Of a DNA stretch of 64,000 nucleotides, positions 25,435 to 36,147 are shown piece after piece. The stretch covers positions 5,863,001 to 5,927,000 of the forward strand of contig NZ_CP076457.1 in assembly GCF_018866325.1 (NCBI RefSeq). The letters are read 5' to 3'. This stretch comes from Streptomyces sp. YPW6 (GTDB lineage: Bacteria > Actinomycetota > Actinomycetes > Streptomycetales > Streptomycetaceae). Both the position numbers and the translations under genes were made by a program. The first letter of the stretch is position 1, and each line of letters begins with the position of its first letter. The notes under the pieces were generated by a model. That model was given only the letters and a program-made list of their open reading frames with translations, was not told where the DNA came from and searched no databases.

Positions 25435-26088
25435 ATGGCGAAGCAAGAACGTTCCGAACGGACCCTTGAGCGGTTGGTGATGTCAGCAGCCGAACAATTC
25501 GCCGAGCAGGGGTTCGTGAGGGCCACCCTGGCCGATGTCAGCAAGTCGGCCGGAGTGACCAAAGGGGCGCTGTTCTTCCATTTCGCCACCAAGGATGAGC
25601 TTGCCGACGTGGTGCAAGCTCGCGGCAGGGACGTCCTGGAGACCCTCGTGGAAGATCTGCACGATCCCGGTGTCTCCCGCCTGCAAGCGCTCGTCGACAT
25701 CACGCACTCCCTCAACGACCTGCTGCGCGAGAACGCGTTCGTACGCGCGAGCGTGCGGATCACTCGTGAACGCACGCACCGGGAACCGACGCCTCTGGAC
25801 TTCTACCCCTTGTGGCTCGGGCGCCTGTGGCAGCTCCTGGACGACGCCCGCAAGGGCGGTGAGCTGGGCAGGACGGTGGCCGACGTCTCGGCGCGGACGC
25901 TGGTCACCGCTGCCGTCGCCGGTGTCGAGGCCCTCGCCTGGATGGGTGCTTCCCGGCAGGACGCCGAGAAGTGGCTGAGCGATCTGTGGGGGCTCGTCCT
26001 GCCCCTGCTGACCGCGGGGGACTCGGAGCGGCTGGTCAGAACCGGGGCCCCGCCCGAGGGCGCCGTGCGTGTCGACGTGGAGCGCTAG
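25435..26088 (+). CDS. TetR family regulator, ScbR2/pseudo-gamma-butyrolactone-receptor type
   Basis: A 217-residue repressor. The N-terminus MAKQERSERTLERLVMSAAE and the recognition region LADVSKSAGVTKGALFFHFA are typical of ScbR/ArpA/CprB relatives. The ligand domain is divergent: YPLWLGRLWQLL keeps tryptophans near the butyrolactone-contact position, but surrounding residues differ from the receptor at 27054. Pseudo-receptors of this group often bind late antibiotics instead of butyrolactones and repress butyrolactone synthesis. Here one operator-like site lies directly upstream and two lie in the promoter of the preceding gene, which argues for control of its own operon. Assigning pseudo-receptor over true receptor is an inference from the pairing with a second, more canonical receptor. 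Confidence 0.87.
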   Translation: MAKQERSERTLERLVMSAAEQFAEQGFVRATLADVSKSAGVTKGALFFHFATKDELADVVQARGRDVLETLVEDLHDPGVSRLQALVDITHSLNDLLRENAFVRASVRITRERTHREPTPLDFYPLWLGRLWQLLDDARKGGELGRTVADVSARTLVTAAVAGVEALAWMGASRQDAEKWLSDLWGLVLPLLTAGDSERLVRTGAPPEGAVRVDVER

Positions 26089-26224
26089 GAGGTGTCTCGC
26101 CGGTCGGGGCCCCACGTGCCGCAGCGCCATCGGTGCGGTGCGTCGGTCCCGGAGCGGCGTGACATCTGGAGGCCGTCTGCCGCATTCCATCGCATCGACG
26201 CATGGGGTGAAGGGGAGTCGGACA

Positions 26225-26989
26225 GTGGGAATGCTCACGGGGAAGACGGCGCTGGTCACCGGCGGGAGTCGCGGCATCGGGCGCGGCGTCGCCCGGAAGC
26301 TGGCCCGGGAGGGCGCGCGGGTGGCGGTCCACTACGGGCACAGTGAGGACGCGGCCCGGGAGACGGTCGAGCTGATACGACGGGACGGCGGCCGGGCTTT
26401 CGGGATGCGCGCCGAATTGGGCGTGCCGGGCGATGTGGCCGAGTTCTACGCCGGATTCGACCTCGGTCTCGCGCGTCAGGGGTGGGGCCCCGAGTTCGAC
26501 ATCCTGGTCAACAACGCGGGGGTGAGCGGGTCGGCGCGGATCGACGACGTCACCCCGGAGCTGTACGAACGCATCTTCGCGGTGAACACGAGATCCCTGG
26601 TCTTCCTGGTCCAGCAGGGCCTGAAGCGGATGCGTGACGGCGGGCGCATCATCAACATCTCGTCGGCGGCGACCAGGATCGCCTTCCCGGAGTCCGTCGT
26701 GTACGCGATGACCAAAGGGGCGATGAACACCTTCACCCTCGCCCTGGCCAAGGAGCTCGGCGGCCGCGGTATCACCGTGAACGCGGTCGAGCCGGGCTTC
26801 GTGGAGACCGAGATGAACGCCGCCCGGCGGGCCGCCCCCGAGCGGGCCGCCGAGCTGGCCTCGTGGTCCGTCTTCGACCGCCTGGGGCAGCCGTCGGACA
26901 TCGCCGACGTCGTGGCCTTCCTCGCCTCCGACGGAGCCCGGTGGATCACCGGCCAGTGCATCGACGCCTCCGGCGGGTCCAAGCTCTGA
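26225..26989 (+). CDS. Short-chain dehydrogenase/reductase, probable butyrolactone pathway reductase
   Basis: A 254-residue classical SDR. It shows the cofactor motif LVTGGSRGIGRGVARKLA, NNAG at about residue 94, the catalytic serine in INISSAATR and the YAMTK tyrosine/lysine pair, ending GARWITGQCIDASGGSKL. The GTG at 26225 is chosen over the ATG two codons on because AAGGGGAG lies seven bases ahead of it. BarS1 of S. virginiae, a reductase of butyrolactone synthesis, is an SDR in a similar context, so reduction of a 6-keto butyrolactone precursor is a plausible role. A generic 3-ketoacyl reductase serving the polyketide is the alternative. Confidence 0.85.
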   Translation: MGMLTGKTALVTGGSRGIGRGVARKLAREGARVAVHYGHSEDAARETVELIRRDGGRAFGMRAELGVPGDVAEFYAGFDLGLARQGWGPEFDILVNNAGVSGSARIDDVTPELYERIFAVNTRSLVFLVQQGLKRMRDGGRIINISSAATRIAFPESVVYAMTKGAMNTFTLALAKELGGRGITVNAVEPGFVETEMNAARRAAPERAAELASWSVFDRLGQPSDIADVVAFLASDGARWITGQCIDASGGSKL

Positions 26990-26997
26990 ACCGCCGT

Positions 26998-27045
26998 CGC
27001 CGCGGCGCTCGGACACACCGCACGGTGTGAGCCGGCGCCGCGGCG
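26998..27045. terminator. Bidirectional terminator between the SDR and receptor genes
   Basis: An 11-bp outer stem (26998-27008 with 27035-27045) encloses a 7-bp inner stem (27014-27020 with 27023-27029). The two flanking genes converge on it, so it can serve both. Confidence 0.75.
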
Positions 27046-27053
27046 GTGACAGC

Positions 27054-27728
27054 TCAGGCGAGCGACACGGCCTGCCGGTCGTCGGCCGGCGCGTCGATCC
27101 CGGTACGCAGCTCGGGCGAGCCCGCCGGGTCGAACCGGGCGAGCCTGCGAGCGGGCACGAGTCCGGGAAGCAACCAGGTCCACATGTCGGTCACCCGCTG
27201 GTGCAGGTCCTCGCGCCCGGTCCGGACCTGCGAGGTGATCTGCACGCCGGCGAAGGCCCCGACGATGTAGATGGCGGCGTCGGTGACGCTGACCTCGGGT
27301 TTCACGTCACCGCGGCCCTGTGCGGGGGCCAGGGAGTCGCGGACTGTGTCGATCCAGTTGTTGTAGAGCGTGGGGTCCGGGTCGGTGAACGAGCCGAGCT
27401 CGATCACGAGCCTGATCCCGGCCCGGACACGGACGCTGCCACGCAGTTCGGCGGCCATGTGGTGCGTGAGGTCGATGGCCGTCTGAACGCCCGGACGCTC
27501 GGTCCGGGCGAGCAGGGACGTGATGTCGAACTGATCCGTCATCAGGGTGTGTGCCAGGGCTTCCTTCGACGGAAAGTGGAAGTACAGGGCCCCCTTGGTC
27601 ACCCCGGCCCGCTGCGCGATCTCGCTGAGGCTGGTGCTGCCGAAGCCCGCCGCGTCGAACGCCTCCGCCGCGCCCTCCAGGATCGCCTCGCGGGTCACCT
27701 CTGCCCGCTCTTGCCGTGCTCTCGCCAC
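27054..27728 (-). CDS. scbR: Gamma-butyrolactone receptor, TetR family (ScbR/ArpA type)
   Basis: A 224-residue repressor with TREAILEGAAEAFDAAGFGS and IAQRAGVTKGALYFHFPSKE, the near-invariant signature of butyrolactone receptors. The conserved ligand-pocket tryptophan is in DPTLYNNWIDTVRDSL. The start GTG at 27728 is preceded by CAGGAG. The frame extends upstream through ATG codons at about 27770 and 27839, but the family begins near this GTG. It is divergent from the afsA-type gene, the usual scbR-scbA arrangement. It probably represses its own region and, through the sites at 24.8 and 45.4 kb, parts of the cluster. Confidence 0.9.
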   Translation of the reverse strand: MARARQERAEVTREAILEGAAEAFDAAGFGSTSLSEIAQRAGVTKGALYFHFPSKEALAHTLMTDQFDITSLLARTERPGVQTAIDLTHHMAAELRGSVRVRAGIRLVIELGSFTDPDPTLYNNWIDTVRDSLAPAQGRGDVKPEVSVTDAAIYIVGAFAGVQITSQVRTGREDLHQRVTDMWTWLLPGLVPARRLARFDPAGSPELRTGIDAPADDRQAVSLA

Positions 27729-27800
27729 TTCCCGCTCCTGTCCGCCGCGATGCGGATGGTGGTCTTCCATCCTCCCGGCCATCACCGCAGCTACCACTGA

Positions 27801-27824
27801 TGGCAATCTTCCTTCCTCTTGCCA
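27801..27824. promoter_or_regulatory. Inverted repeat between receptor and afsA genes
   Basis: TGGCAA and TTGCCA (27801-27806, 27819-27824) flank a 12-base pyrimidine-rich centre in the divergent promoter region. It does not match the CGACCGGT sites. It could be an operator, but no promoter hexamers fix its role. An A run (27824-27831) follows directly. Confidence 0.35.
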
Positions 27825-27949
27825 AAAAAAACCAGCCACCTAGTACGCTATAGCTCGCTCCATGAGAGATTCCCGGGCCGCGTTGCCCGACGTTTGTCCT
27901 GCTCAAGCCATGTAATGCCGCGAATCGCGCACATGCCAGGAGGCCAAGG

Positions 27950-28906
27950 ATGACCGTAGCCATACAAGCCGACCGCCCGGATTTCCTGGAGATCGAGGGT
28001 GACGAGTCAGGGCTCTTCGACCAGGCTGTTCCCCGGGCGCTGGTGCACCGGGCGGCGATATCGGAGGTGCTGCTGACGGGGGTCAGATCCGGTGGGGGCG
28101 ACCGCCTCCGCATGGGAGCGCAGTGGTCGCGCGGCCACAGCTACTACGGTGCCGTCGCCGGTCGGTGGCACGATCCGATGCTCTTCGCGGAGGCCATGCG
28201 CCAGGCCGGACTGCTGCTTGCCCACGAGACCCTGGGCATACCGCTCGGCTTCTCCTTCCTCACGGAGACCATGTCCTTCGACATCGCCGAGGAAGGCGTC
28301 CAGCTCGGCCGGGGGCCCGCCCATGTGGTGCTCGATGTGACGCTCCGCGATGTCGTCCGCCGCGGAGGCACCGTCTCCGGGTACGCCTACGACGTGGTGG
28401 CCCACCGGAACGGACGCCGTGTCGGATCGGGGAGCGTGGGGGCGAAGTGCGTCAACCCCGCCGTCTACCGCCGACTGCGCGGCGACTACACGGAGGCGAC
28501 GCCTCCGCGCTCCCTGCCCGCCGCCATCAGCCCCGAACTCGTCGGACGCACCTGTGAGTTCGATGTGGTCCTGGCCGCGGAAACACGTGACGGCGCCCGT
28601 GCGCTGCGTGCCGACCCCGACCACCCGGTGCTGTTCGACCACCCGGTCGACCACCTCCCGGGCATGGTGCTCATGGAGGCCGCGCGCCAGGCCGCGCTCG
28701 ACGCGCTCCGGTGCCCGGACGGGCTGCTCGTCGGCTGCGACGCCGAGTTCCACCGGTACGTGGAGTTCGACTCGCCCTGTCTGATTTCGACCTCGGGCCG
28801 GCACCGGGCCGGCCCCGGCCGCGAGGCACTGTCCGTCGCCTTCCACCAGGGCGGGGCCGCCGTCGCCGACTGCAAGGTCACCGTCAACGCCGGTGCGGAG
28901 AGTTGA
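27950..28906 (+). CDS. afsA: AfsA/ScbA family gamma-butyrolactone biosynthesis protein
   Basis: Condenses a beta-ketoacyl group with dihydroxyacetone phosphate, the key step of A-factor-type signal synthesis. The product is 318 residues with the two hot-dog repeats of the family: repeat 1 HRAAISEVLLTGVRSGG to AEAMRQAGLLLAHETLG, repeat 2 FDVVLAAETRDGARAL to DHLPGMVLMEAARQAALDAL. The paired motifs DPMLFAEAMRQAG and HLPGMVLMEAARQA align with the catalytic glutamates of ScbA. GGAGG lies ahead of the ATG. It is divergent from the receptor and convergent with ahcY. I see no clear hairpin in the 154-base gap to ahcY. Confidence 0.93.
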   Translation: MTVAIQADRPDFLEIEGDESGLFDQAVPRALVHRAAISEVLLTGVRSGGGDRLRMGAQWSRGHSYYGAVAGRWHDPMLFAEAMRQAGLLLAHETLGIPLGFSFLTETMSFDIAEEGVQLGRGPAHVVLDVTLRDVVRRGGTVSGYAYDVVAHRNGRRVGSGSVGAKCVNPAVYRRLRGDYTEATPPRSLPAAISPELVGRTCEFDVVLAAETRDGARALRADPDHPVLFDHPVDHLPGMVLMEAARQAALDALRCPDGLLVGCDAEFHRYVEFDSPCLISTSGRHRAGPGREALSVAFHQGGAAVADCKVTVNAGAES

Positions 28907-29060
28907 GGATGCCCGTCGCCCCAGGTGCGGCGGGGGACCCGCCGGGTTCGTCCTCGATCCCGGCGAGTCGGCGAGTCGGGGGGGCCGGGGACGCCGGGCC
29001 GAGGCGCCGGCCTGTCGGCCCCTCTACCCGTTCCTTGCCGGGTGTTTCTTCCTCCGGCCG

Positions 29061-30501
<1,441 letters not shown>

Positions 30502-30524
<23 letters not shown>

Positions 30525-31407
30525 GCTGAGCACTCCTTGAGTTGGTCACGTTGCGGTGGATTTCGAGCGTCGCCGTGGAGCGGTTGAGCGTGATGTAGTG
30601 CAGTCCGGGCGCGCCCTCGGCCAGCAGCCGGCCGGCCATGGCGGTGGCGTGGTCGACCCCGATGCGGTGGGCGGTGGCCGGGTCGTCGCGGGCCGCTTCG
30701 AGCCGGTGGGCCAGTTCCTCGGGGAAGGCGGCGCCGCTGAGTTCGGCGAACCGCCGGATCTGCCGTACGTCCGTGGCCGGCATGATCTCCGGGATGATCG
30801 GGGTGTCGCAGCCCGCGGCCACGACCCGGTCCCGCAGCCGCAGGTAGTCCTCGACGCGGAAGAACATCTGGGTGATGGCGTAATCGGCACCGGCCCGGCA
30901 CTTGGCGACGAAGTGCCGGATGTCGGTGTCCCAGTCGGCCGAGCGCGGATGCCTTTCGGGGAACGCCGCGACACCGACGCTGAAATCACCCGACTCCCGT
31001 ACCAGGGACACGAGTTCGTGGGCGTGAGTGAAGCCGTCGCGGTGCGCCGTCCACACGGCGTTGGGATCTCCGGGGGGATCGCCGCGGAGCGCGAGCACAT
31101 CGCGCACCCCGGCGTCCGCGTACTGCCCGATGATGTGGCGCAGTTCCGTCACCGAGTGCCCGACCGCGGTGAGATGGGCGACGGGGCGCAGCGTGGTGTC
31201 CGTCGCGATGCGCCGGGTCACCTCGACGGTGCGGTCCCGTGACGATCCCCCGGCTCCGTAGGTGACCGAGACGAACGTCGGGGACAGGGCCTCGATCCGG
31301 CGGATGGCGTTCCACAGGGTCCTTGCCCCCGCGTCGGTCCTGGGCGGAAAGAACTCGAAGGAGAACGAGGGCGCCCTGCTCGCGAGGACCTCGCGCAGCG
31401 TGTTCAT
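30502..31407 (-). CDS. metF: Methylenetetrahydrofolate reductase
   Basis: Reduces 5,10-methylenetetrahydrofolate to 5-methyltetrahydrofolate, the methyl donor for MetH. The product is 301 residues, the usual size of the bacterial FAD enzyme. Motifs seen are FSFEFFPPRTDAG, VSVTYGAGGSSRDRTVEV, LALRGDPPGDPN, YAITQMFFRVEDYLRL and GLHYITLNRS. The ATG at 31407 overlaps the metH stop by four bases (ATGA), and its 3' end overlaps ahcY. Confidence 0.96.
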
Positions 31408-34400
31408 GGCCGGCCTCCGGCGTTGAAGTAGCGCGCTTCCGGGTGGTGGATGACGAGGGCGTCGGTGGACTGTTCCGGGTGGAGCTGGAATTCCTCGGAG
31501 AGGTGGACGCCGATCCGCTCCGGCTGGAGGAGGTCGGCGATCTTGGCCCGGTCCTCCAGATCGGGGCAGGCGGGGTAGCCGAGGGAGTAGCGGCATCCCT
31601 GGTACTCGGTGCGGAGCACCGCCTCCAGCGAGTCGGGATCGCCGGTGGAGATCCCCAGTTCGCTGCGGACGCGGGCGTGCCAGTACTCGGCGAGGGCTTC
31701 GGCGAGCTGGACGGAGAGGCCGTGGAGTTCGAGGTAGTCGCGGTAGGAGTTGGCGGCGAAGAGGTCGGCGGTGGCTTCGCCGATGCGGGAGCCGACGGTG
31801 ACGATCTGGAGGCCGATGACGTCCCTCTCGCCGGATTCCTCGGGGCGGAAGAAGTCCGCGAGGCAGAGGCGGCGGCCGCGGCGCTGGCGGGGGAAGGTGA
31901 AGCGGGTGCGCTCGGAGCCGTCCTCGTGGAGGAGGATCAGGTCCTCGCCCTTGGAGACGCAGGGGAAGTAGCCGTAGATCACGGCGGCTTCGAGGAGGTT
32001 GTTGGACTGGAGGTGGTCGAGCCAGCCGCGCAGACGGGGCCGTCCCTCGCTCTCCATCAGCTGTTCGTAGGTCGGCCCGTCACCGGTCCTGGCCTGCTTG
32101 AGGCCCCACTGGCCCTTGAACAGGGCGCCCTCGTCGAGCCAGGAGGCGTACTCCTTGAGCGGGATGCCCTTGACGACCCGGGTGCCCCAGAACGGCGGGG
32201 CCGGCACGGGGTTGGTGGTGGAGACGTCCGAGCGCACCGGGCCCTCGGGCTCCTCGACCTGGAGCACCGCGGTGCCGGTGTCTTTCTTGGGGACGCGGCG
32301 CTGTTTCAGTTCGGGCAGGGCGGCGCCCGGGATGCCGCGCTTGACGCCGATGAGGGCGTCCATGAGGCGCAGGCCCTCGAAGGCGTCGCGGGCGTAGCGG
32401 ACCTCGCCCTCGTAGATCTCGTGCAGGTCCTGCTCGACGTAGGCCCGGGTCAGGGCGGCGCCGCCCAGGATGACGGGGAAGTCGGCGGCCATCTTGCGCT
32501 GGTTGAGCTCCTGGAGGTTCTCCTTCATGATCACGGTGGACTTGACCAGGAGTCCGGACATGCCGATGACGTCGGCGCGGTGTTCCTCGGCGGCTTCCAG
32601 GATCGCGGAGACGGGCTGCTTGATACCGAGGTTGACGACGTTGTAGCCGTTGTTGGAGAGGATGATGTCGACGAGGTTCTTGCCGATGTCGTGGACGTCA
32701 CCGCGCACGGTGGCCAGCACGATGGTGCCCTTGCCCTCGTCGTCGGACTTCTCCATGTGCGGTTCCAGATGGGCCACCGCGCTCTTCATGACCTCGGCGG
32801 ACTGCAGGACGAACGGCAGCTGCATCTGGCCGGAGCCGAACAGCTCACCGACCACCTTCATCCCTTCCAGGAGGGTGTTGTTGACGATGTCGAGGGCGGG
32901 GGTGTGCTGGAGGGCCTCGTCGAGGTCGGCCTCCAGGCCGTTCTTCTCGCCGTCGATGATGCGGCGCTGGAGCCGCTCGTCCAGCGGGAGGGCCATCAGC
33001 TCCTCGGCCTTGCCCGCCTTCATCGACTTCATGTTGACGCCCTCGAACAGCTCCATGAGCCTCTGCAGGGGGTCATACCCCTCGGCCCGGCGGTCGTGGA
33101 TGAGGTCGAGGGCGACCTTGACCTGCTCCTCCTCCAGCCGGGCGATCGGCAGGATCTTCGAGGCGTGCACGATCGCGGAGTCCAGCCCCGCCTTCACACA
33201 CTCGTCCAGGAACACCGAGTTCAGCACGACCCGGGCCGCCGGGTTCAGCCCGAAGGAGATGTTGGACAGACCCAGCGTCGTCTGCACCTGCGGGTGGCGC
33301 TTCTTCAGCTCCCGGATCGCCCCGATCGTCGCGATACCGTCGCCCCGCGACTCCTCCTGCCCCGTGCAGATGGTGAACGTCAGGGTGTCGATGAGGATGT
33401 CGGACTCGCGGATGCCCCAGTTGGCGGTCAGGTCCTCGATCAGCCGCTCCGCGATCGCGACCTTCGTCTCCACCGTCCGGGCCTGCCCCTCCTCATCGAT
33501 CGTCAACGCGATCAGCGCAGCCCCGTGCTCCGCCGCCAGAGCACTGACCCGCGCGAACCGGGACTCCGGACCGTCACCGTCCTCGTAATTCACCGAGTTG
33601 ACGACGGCGCGGCCCCCCAGCTTCTCCAACCCGGCCCGGATCACTTCGACTTCGGTGGAATCCAGCACGATCGGCAGCGTGGACGCGGTGGCGAGCCTTC
33701 CCGCGATCTCTGCCATGTCGGCCACGCCGTCGCGGCCCACGTAGTCGACACACAGGTCCAGCAGGTGCGCTCCCTCCCGAATCTGGTCGCGAGCCACCTC
33801 CACGCAGTCGTCCCAGCGGCCCTCCAGGAGGGCTTCACGAAACTTCTTCGACCCATTGGCGTTCGTACGCTCCCCGATGGCGAGGTATGAGCTGTCCTGC
33901 CGGAAGGGCACGCTCTGGTAGAGCGAGCCGGCACCGGGTTCGGGGACCGGCCGGCGCACCGCCGGCACCAGATCCCGCACCCGCTCGACGACCTGGCGCA
34001 GGTGCGCCGGGGTCGTGCCGCAGCAGCCGCCCACCAGGGACACGCCGTACTCCGCGACGAACGTCTCCTGGGCGTCGGCGAGTTCCGTGGGCGACAGTGG
34101 ATAGTGCGCGCCGTTCCTGCCCAGGACCGGCAGACCCGCGTTCGGCATGACGGAGATCCGGGTCCGGGCGTGGCGGGCGAGGTAGCGCAGGTGCTCGGTC
34201 ATCTCGGCGGGACCGGTGGCGCAGTTCAGGCCGATCAGGTCGATGCCCAGCGGCTCCAGGGCGGTCAGCGCGGCCCCGATCTCGGAGCCGAGGAGCATCG
34301 TGCCGGTCGCCTCCACCGTCACCTGTACGAGGAGGGGCAGTTCGAGCCCGGCATCCGCCAGCGCGCGTTTCGCGCCGAGCACCGCCGCCCTGGTCTGCAG

Positions 34401-34913
34401 CAGATCCTGGGTGGTCTCCACCAGGAGGGCGTCGGCACCCCCCGCGATCATGCCCTCGGCGTTGGTCCGGTAGGCGTCGCGCAGAACCGTGTACGAGGCG
34501 TGGCCCAAGGTGGGCAGCTTGGTGCCGGGGCCCATCGAGCCCAGGACCCAGCGCTGCCGGCCGGTCCGCGTGGTGGACACGTCGGCGGCCTCGCGGGCGA
34601 TCCGCGCGCCGGCCTCGGACAGTTCGAAGGTGCGCCCGGTGATGTCGTACTCGCTCAACGCGGCGAAGTTCGCGCCGAAGGTGTTGGTCTCGACGCAGTC
34701 GACGCCGACCGCGAAGTACTCCTCGTGGACCGACCGCACGATGTCGGGCCGGGTGACGTTCAGGATCTCGTTGCAGCCCTCGAGCTGCTCGAAGTCCTCC
34801 AGCGTGGGGTCCTGCGCCTGGAGCATGGTGCCCATCGCCCCGTCGGCCACCACCACACGGGTGGCGAGCGCCTCGCGGAGCGCGTCGACGCGGCGGGTCC
34901 GGGTGTCGCTCAT
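31404..34913 (-). CDS. metH: Cobalamin-dependent methionine synthase
   Basis: Methylates homocysteine using methyltetrahydrofolate and cobalamin. The 1169-residue product has all four modules: homocysteine domain (about 1-325; zinc ligands in NCATG and GGCCGTT), pterin domain (about 345-610; ERTNANGSKKFREALLE, VNSVNYEDGDG), cobalamin cap and binding domains (about 640-880; the histidine ligand in RGDVHDIGKN and GMSGLLVKST) and the AdoMet reactivation domain (about 900-1169; EYWHARVRSELG, YQGCRYSLGYPACPDLEDR). It has ATGA overlaps with both neighbours (adenosine kinase and metF). Cobalamin genes lie 8-10 kb away, but that is probably chance. Confidence 0.97.
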   Translation of the reverse strand: MSDTRTRRVDALREALATRVVVADGAMGTMLQAQDPTLEDFEQLEGCNEILNVTRPDIVRSVHEEYFAVGVDCVETNTFGANFAALSEYDITGRTFELSEAGARIAREAADVSTTRTGRQRWVLGSMGPGTKLPTLGHASYTVLRDAYRTNAEGMIAGGADALLVETTQDLLQTRAAVLGAKRALADAGLELPLLVQVTVEATGTMLLGSEIGAALTALEPLGIDLIGLNCATGPAEMTEHLRYLARHARTRISVMPNAGLPVLGRNGAHYPLSPTELADAQETFVAEYGVSLVGGCCGTTPAHLRQVVERVRDLVPAVRRPVPEPGAGSLYQSVPFRQDSSYLAIGERTNANGSKKFREALLEGRWDDCVEVARDQIREGAHLLDLCVDYVGRDGVADMAEIAGRLATASTLPIVLDSTEVEVIRAGLEKLGGRAVVNSVNYEDGDGPESRFARVSALAAEHGAALIALTIDEEGQARTVETKVAIAERLIEDLTANWGIRESDILIDTLTFTICTGQEESRGDGIATIGAIRELKKRHPQVQTTLGLSNISFGLNPAARVVLNSVFLDECVKAGLDSAIVHASKILPIARLEEEQVKVALDLIHDRRAEGYDPLQRLMELFEGVNMKSMKAGKAEELMALPLDERLQRRIIDGEKNGLEADLDEALQHTPALDIVNNTLLEGMKVVGELFGSGQMQLPFVLQSAEVMKSAVAHLEPHMEKSDDEGKGTIVLATVRGDVHDIGKNLVDIILSNNGYNVVNLGIKQPVSAILEAAEEHRADVIGMSGLLVKSTVIMKENLQELNQRKMAADFPVILGGAALTRAYVEQDLHEIYEGEVRYARDAFEGLRLMDALIGVKRGIPGAALPELKQRRVPKKDTGTAVLQVEEPEGPVRSDVSTTNPVPAPPFWGTRVVKGIPLKEYASWLDEGALFKGQWGLKQARTGDGPTYEQLMESEGRPRLRGWLDHLQSNNLLEAAVIYGYFPCVSKGEDLILLHEDGSERTRFTFPRQRRGRRLCLADFFRPEESGERDVIGLQIVTVGSRIGEATADLFAANSYRDYLELHGLSVQLAEALAEYWHARVRSELGISTGDPDSLEAVLRTEYQGCRYSLGYPACPDLEDRAKIADLLQPERIGVHLSEEFQLHPEQSTDALVIHHPEARYFNAGGRP

Positions 34914-35893
34914 GAGACACCCACCAGCAGCGGTTCTGTCTCCCGGGCGGCTTCGCCGCCGTACGCCCGGTCGATACGGGCGAGCAGGTCGGCGCCGAGC
35001 AGCTTGTACTCCTGGGTGCCGACCGACTCGATGACCACCGTCGCCAGCGCGCAGCCGAGTTGGGCCGCGCGCCGCACGGGCAGTCCCCGGGCGACGCCGG
35101 CGAGGAACCCGGCACGGAAGGCGTCGCCCACACCGGTCGGATCAGCGACGGTGTCCGCGGGTACCGCGGGGACGTCGACGCGGTCCCCGTCGCGCGAGGT
35201 GATCGTCACGCCCGTGGCACCGCGGGTGACGACCCAGCTCCCGACCCGGTCGAGGACCTCCTGCTCGCTCCAGCCGGTCCGTTCCTTGAGGAGAGCCTCC
35301 TCGTACTCGTTGGTGAACAGCCAGCGGGCGCCGTCCACCAGGCGCCTGGTCTGTTCGCCGTCGAGGCGGGCGAGCTGCTGGGAGGGGTCGGCGGCCACGG
35401 CGATGCCCAGGTCGTGGGCGAGCGAGGTGTGCCGCAGCATCGCCCGCGGGTCGTCCGCACCGACCAGGGCCAGATCTATGCGTCCCGCCGCGCGTGCCAC
35501 CGCGCCGAGGTCGATCAGGCGGGCCTCCGCCATGGCCCCCGCGTAGAAGGTGGCGATCTGGTTCTGGTCGTCGTCCGTGGTGCACACGAAGCGCGCGGTG
35601 TGGAGGCTCTCGCTGATCCGGACGGAAGAGGTGTCCACGCCCGCGGCCCGCAGGCGCTGCCCGTAGTCGGCGAAGTCGGCGCCCGCCGCCCCCACGAGGA
35701 GGGGCCGCAGCCCCAGCCGGCCGAGACCGAAGGCGATGTTGGCGCCCACACCCCCGCGCCGGACCTCCAGCCGGTCGGCCAGGAAGGACAGCGACACCCG
35801 TTCGAGCTGATCGGTGAGCAGCTGGTCGGCGAAGCGACCGGGGAACACCATGAGGTGGTCGGTCGCGATCGAGCCGGTCACGGCGATACGCAC
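34910..35893 (-). CDS. adoK: Adenosine kinase, PfkB family
   Basis: Phosphorylates adenosine released by AhcY, pulling the methyl cycle forward and saving the nucleoside. The product is 327 residues, close to the ribokinase-like adenosine kinase of Mycobacterium. The N-terminal PfkB signature region is RRGGVGANIAFGLGRLGLRP. The anion-hole and catalytic aspartate motif is DPTGVGDAFRAGFLAG, with valine in place of the usual alanine in GAGD. It overlaps metH by ATGA and follows the carboxylase epsilon gene by 38 bases. Another sugar or nucleoside kinase is possible from sequence alone; context favours adenosine. Confidence 0.92.
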   Translation of the reverse strand: MRIAVTGSIATDHLMVFPGRFADQLLTDQLERVSLSFLADRLEVRRGGVGANIAFGLGRLGLRPLLVGAAGADFADYGQRLRAAGVDTSSVRISESLHTARFVCTTDDDQNQIATFYAGAMAEARLIDLGAVARAAGRIDLALVGADDPRAMLRHTSLAHDLGIAVAADPSQQLARLDGEQTRRLVDGARWLFTNEYEEALLKERTGWSEQEVLDRVGSWVVTRGATGVTITSRDGDRVDVPAVPADTVADPTGVGDAFRAGFLAGVARGLPVRRAAQLGCALATVVIESVGTQEYKLLGADLLARIDRAYGGEAARETEPLLVGVS

Positions 35894-35931
35894 GGCGTTT
35901 CTCCTTGAACCTGATGGGGGAAGGGCGCGGG

Positions 35932-36147
35932 TCAGAGGGACGGCTGCCAGGTGGGGCGCGGGGCCGAGGACCAGGCTCCGGCCGTCCGGTGCGCCGCCGG
36001 GCGCAGGGCCCAGGCGGCGCCGGGTCGCGCGGGCGCGGGCCGCGGCGACGCTCCGCCCCGCTGTGCGAGGGCGAGCAGCACCGCGGTGACGGCGGCCAGC
36101 TCCGCGTGGTCGGGGTTGCCGCGCAGGACACGGATGCCGGAGCTCAC
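35932..36147 (-). CDS. accE: Acyl-CoA carboxylase epsilon subunit
   Basis: A 71-residue protein. The N-terminus SSGIRVLRGNPDHAELAAVT and the helix AVLLALAQRGG are the defining features of actinobacterial carboxylase epsilon subunits, and the tail ends in the typical Trp-containing segment (SSAPRPTWQPSL). Epsilon binds the beta subunit and raises activity of the holoenzyme. Its ATG overlaps the beta-subunit stop codon (ATGA), which supports the pairing. The tail is Pro/Ala/Arg rich, as usual. Confidence 0.88.
   Translation of the reverse strand: MSSGIRVLRGNPDHAELAAVTAVLLALAQRGGASPRPAPARPGAAWALRPAAHRTAGAWSSAPRPTWQPSL

Noticed and set aside
28907..29060. Small gene or terminator between afsA and ahcY
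   Set aside because: Only a short GGCGAGTC duplication is seen. No stable hairpin and no coding frame with a ribosome site.
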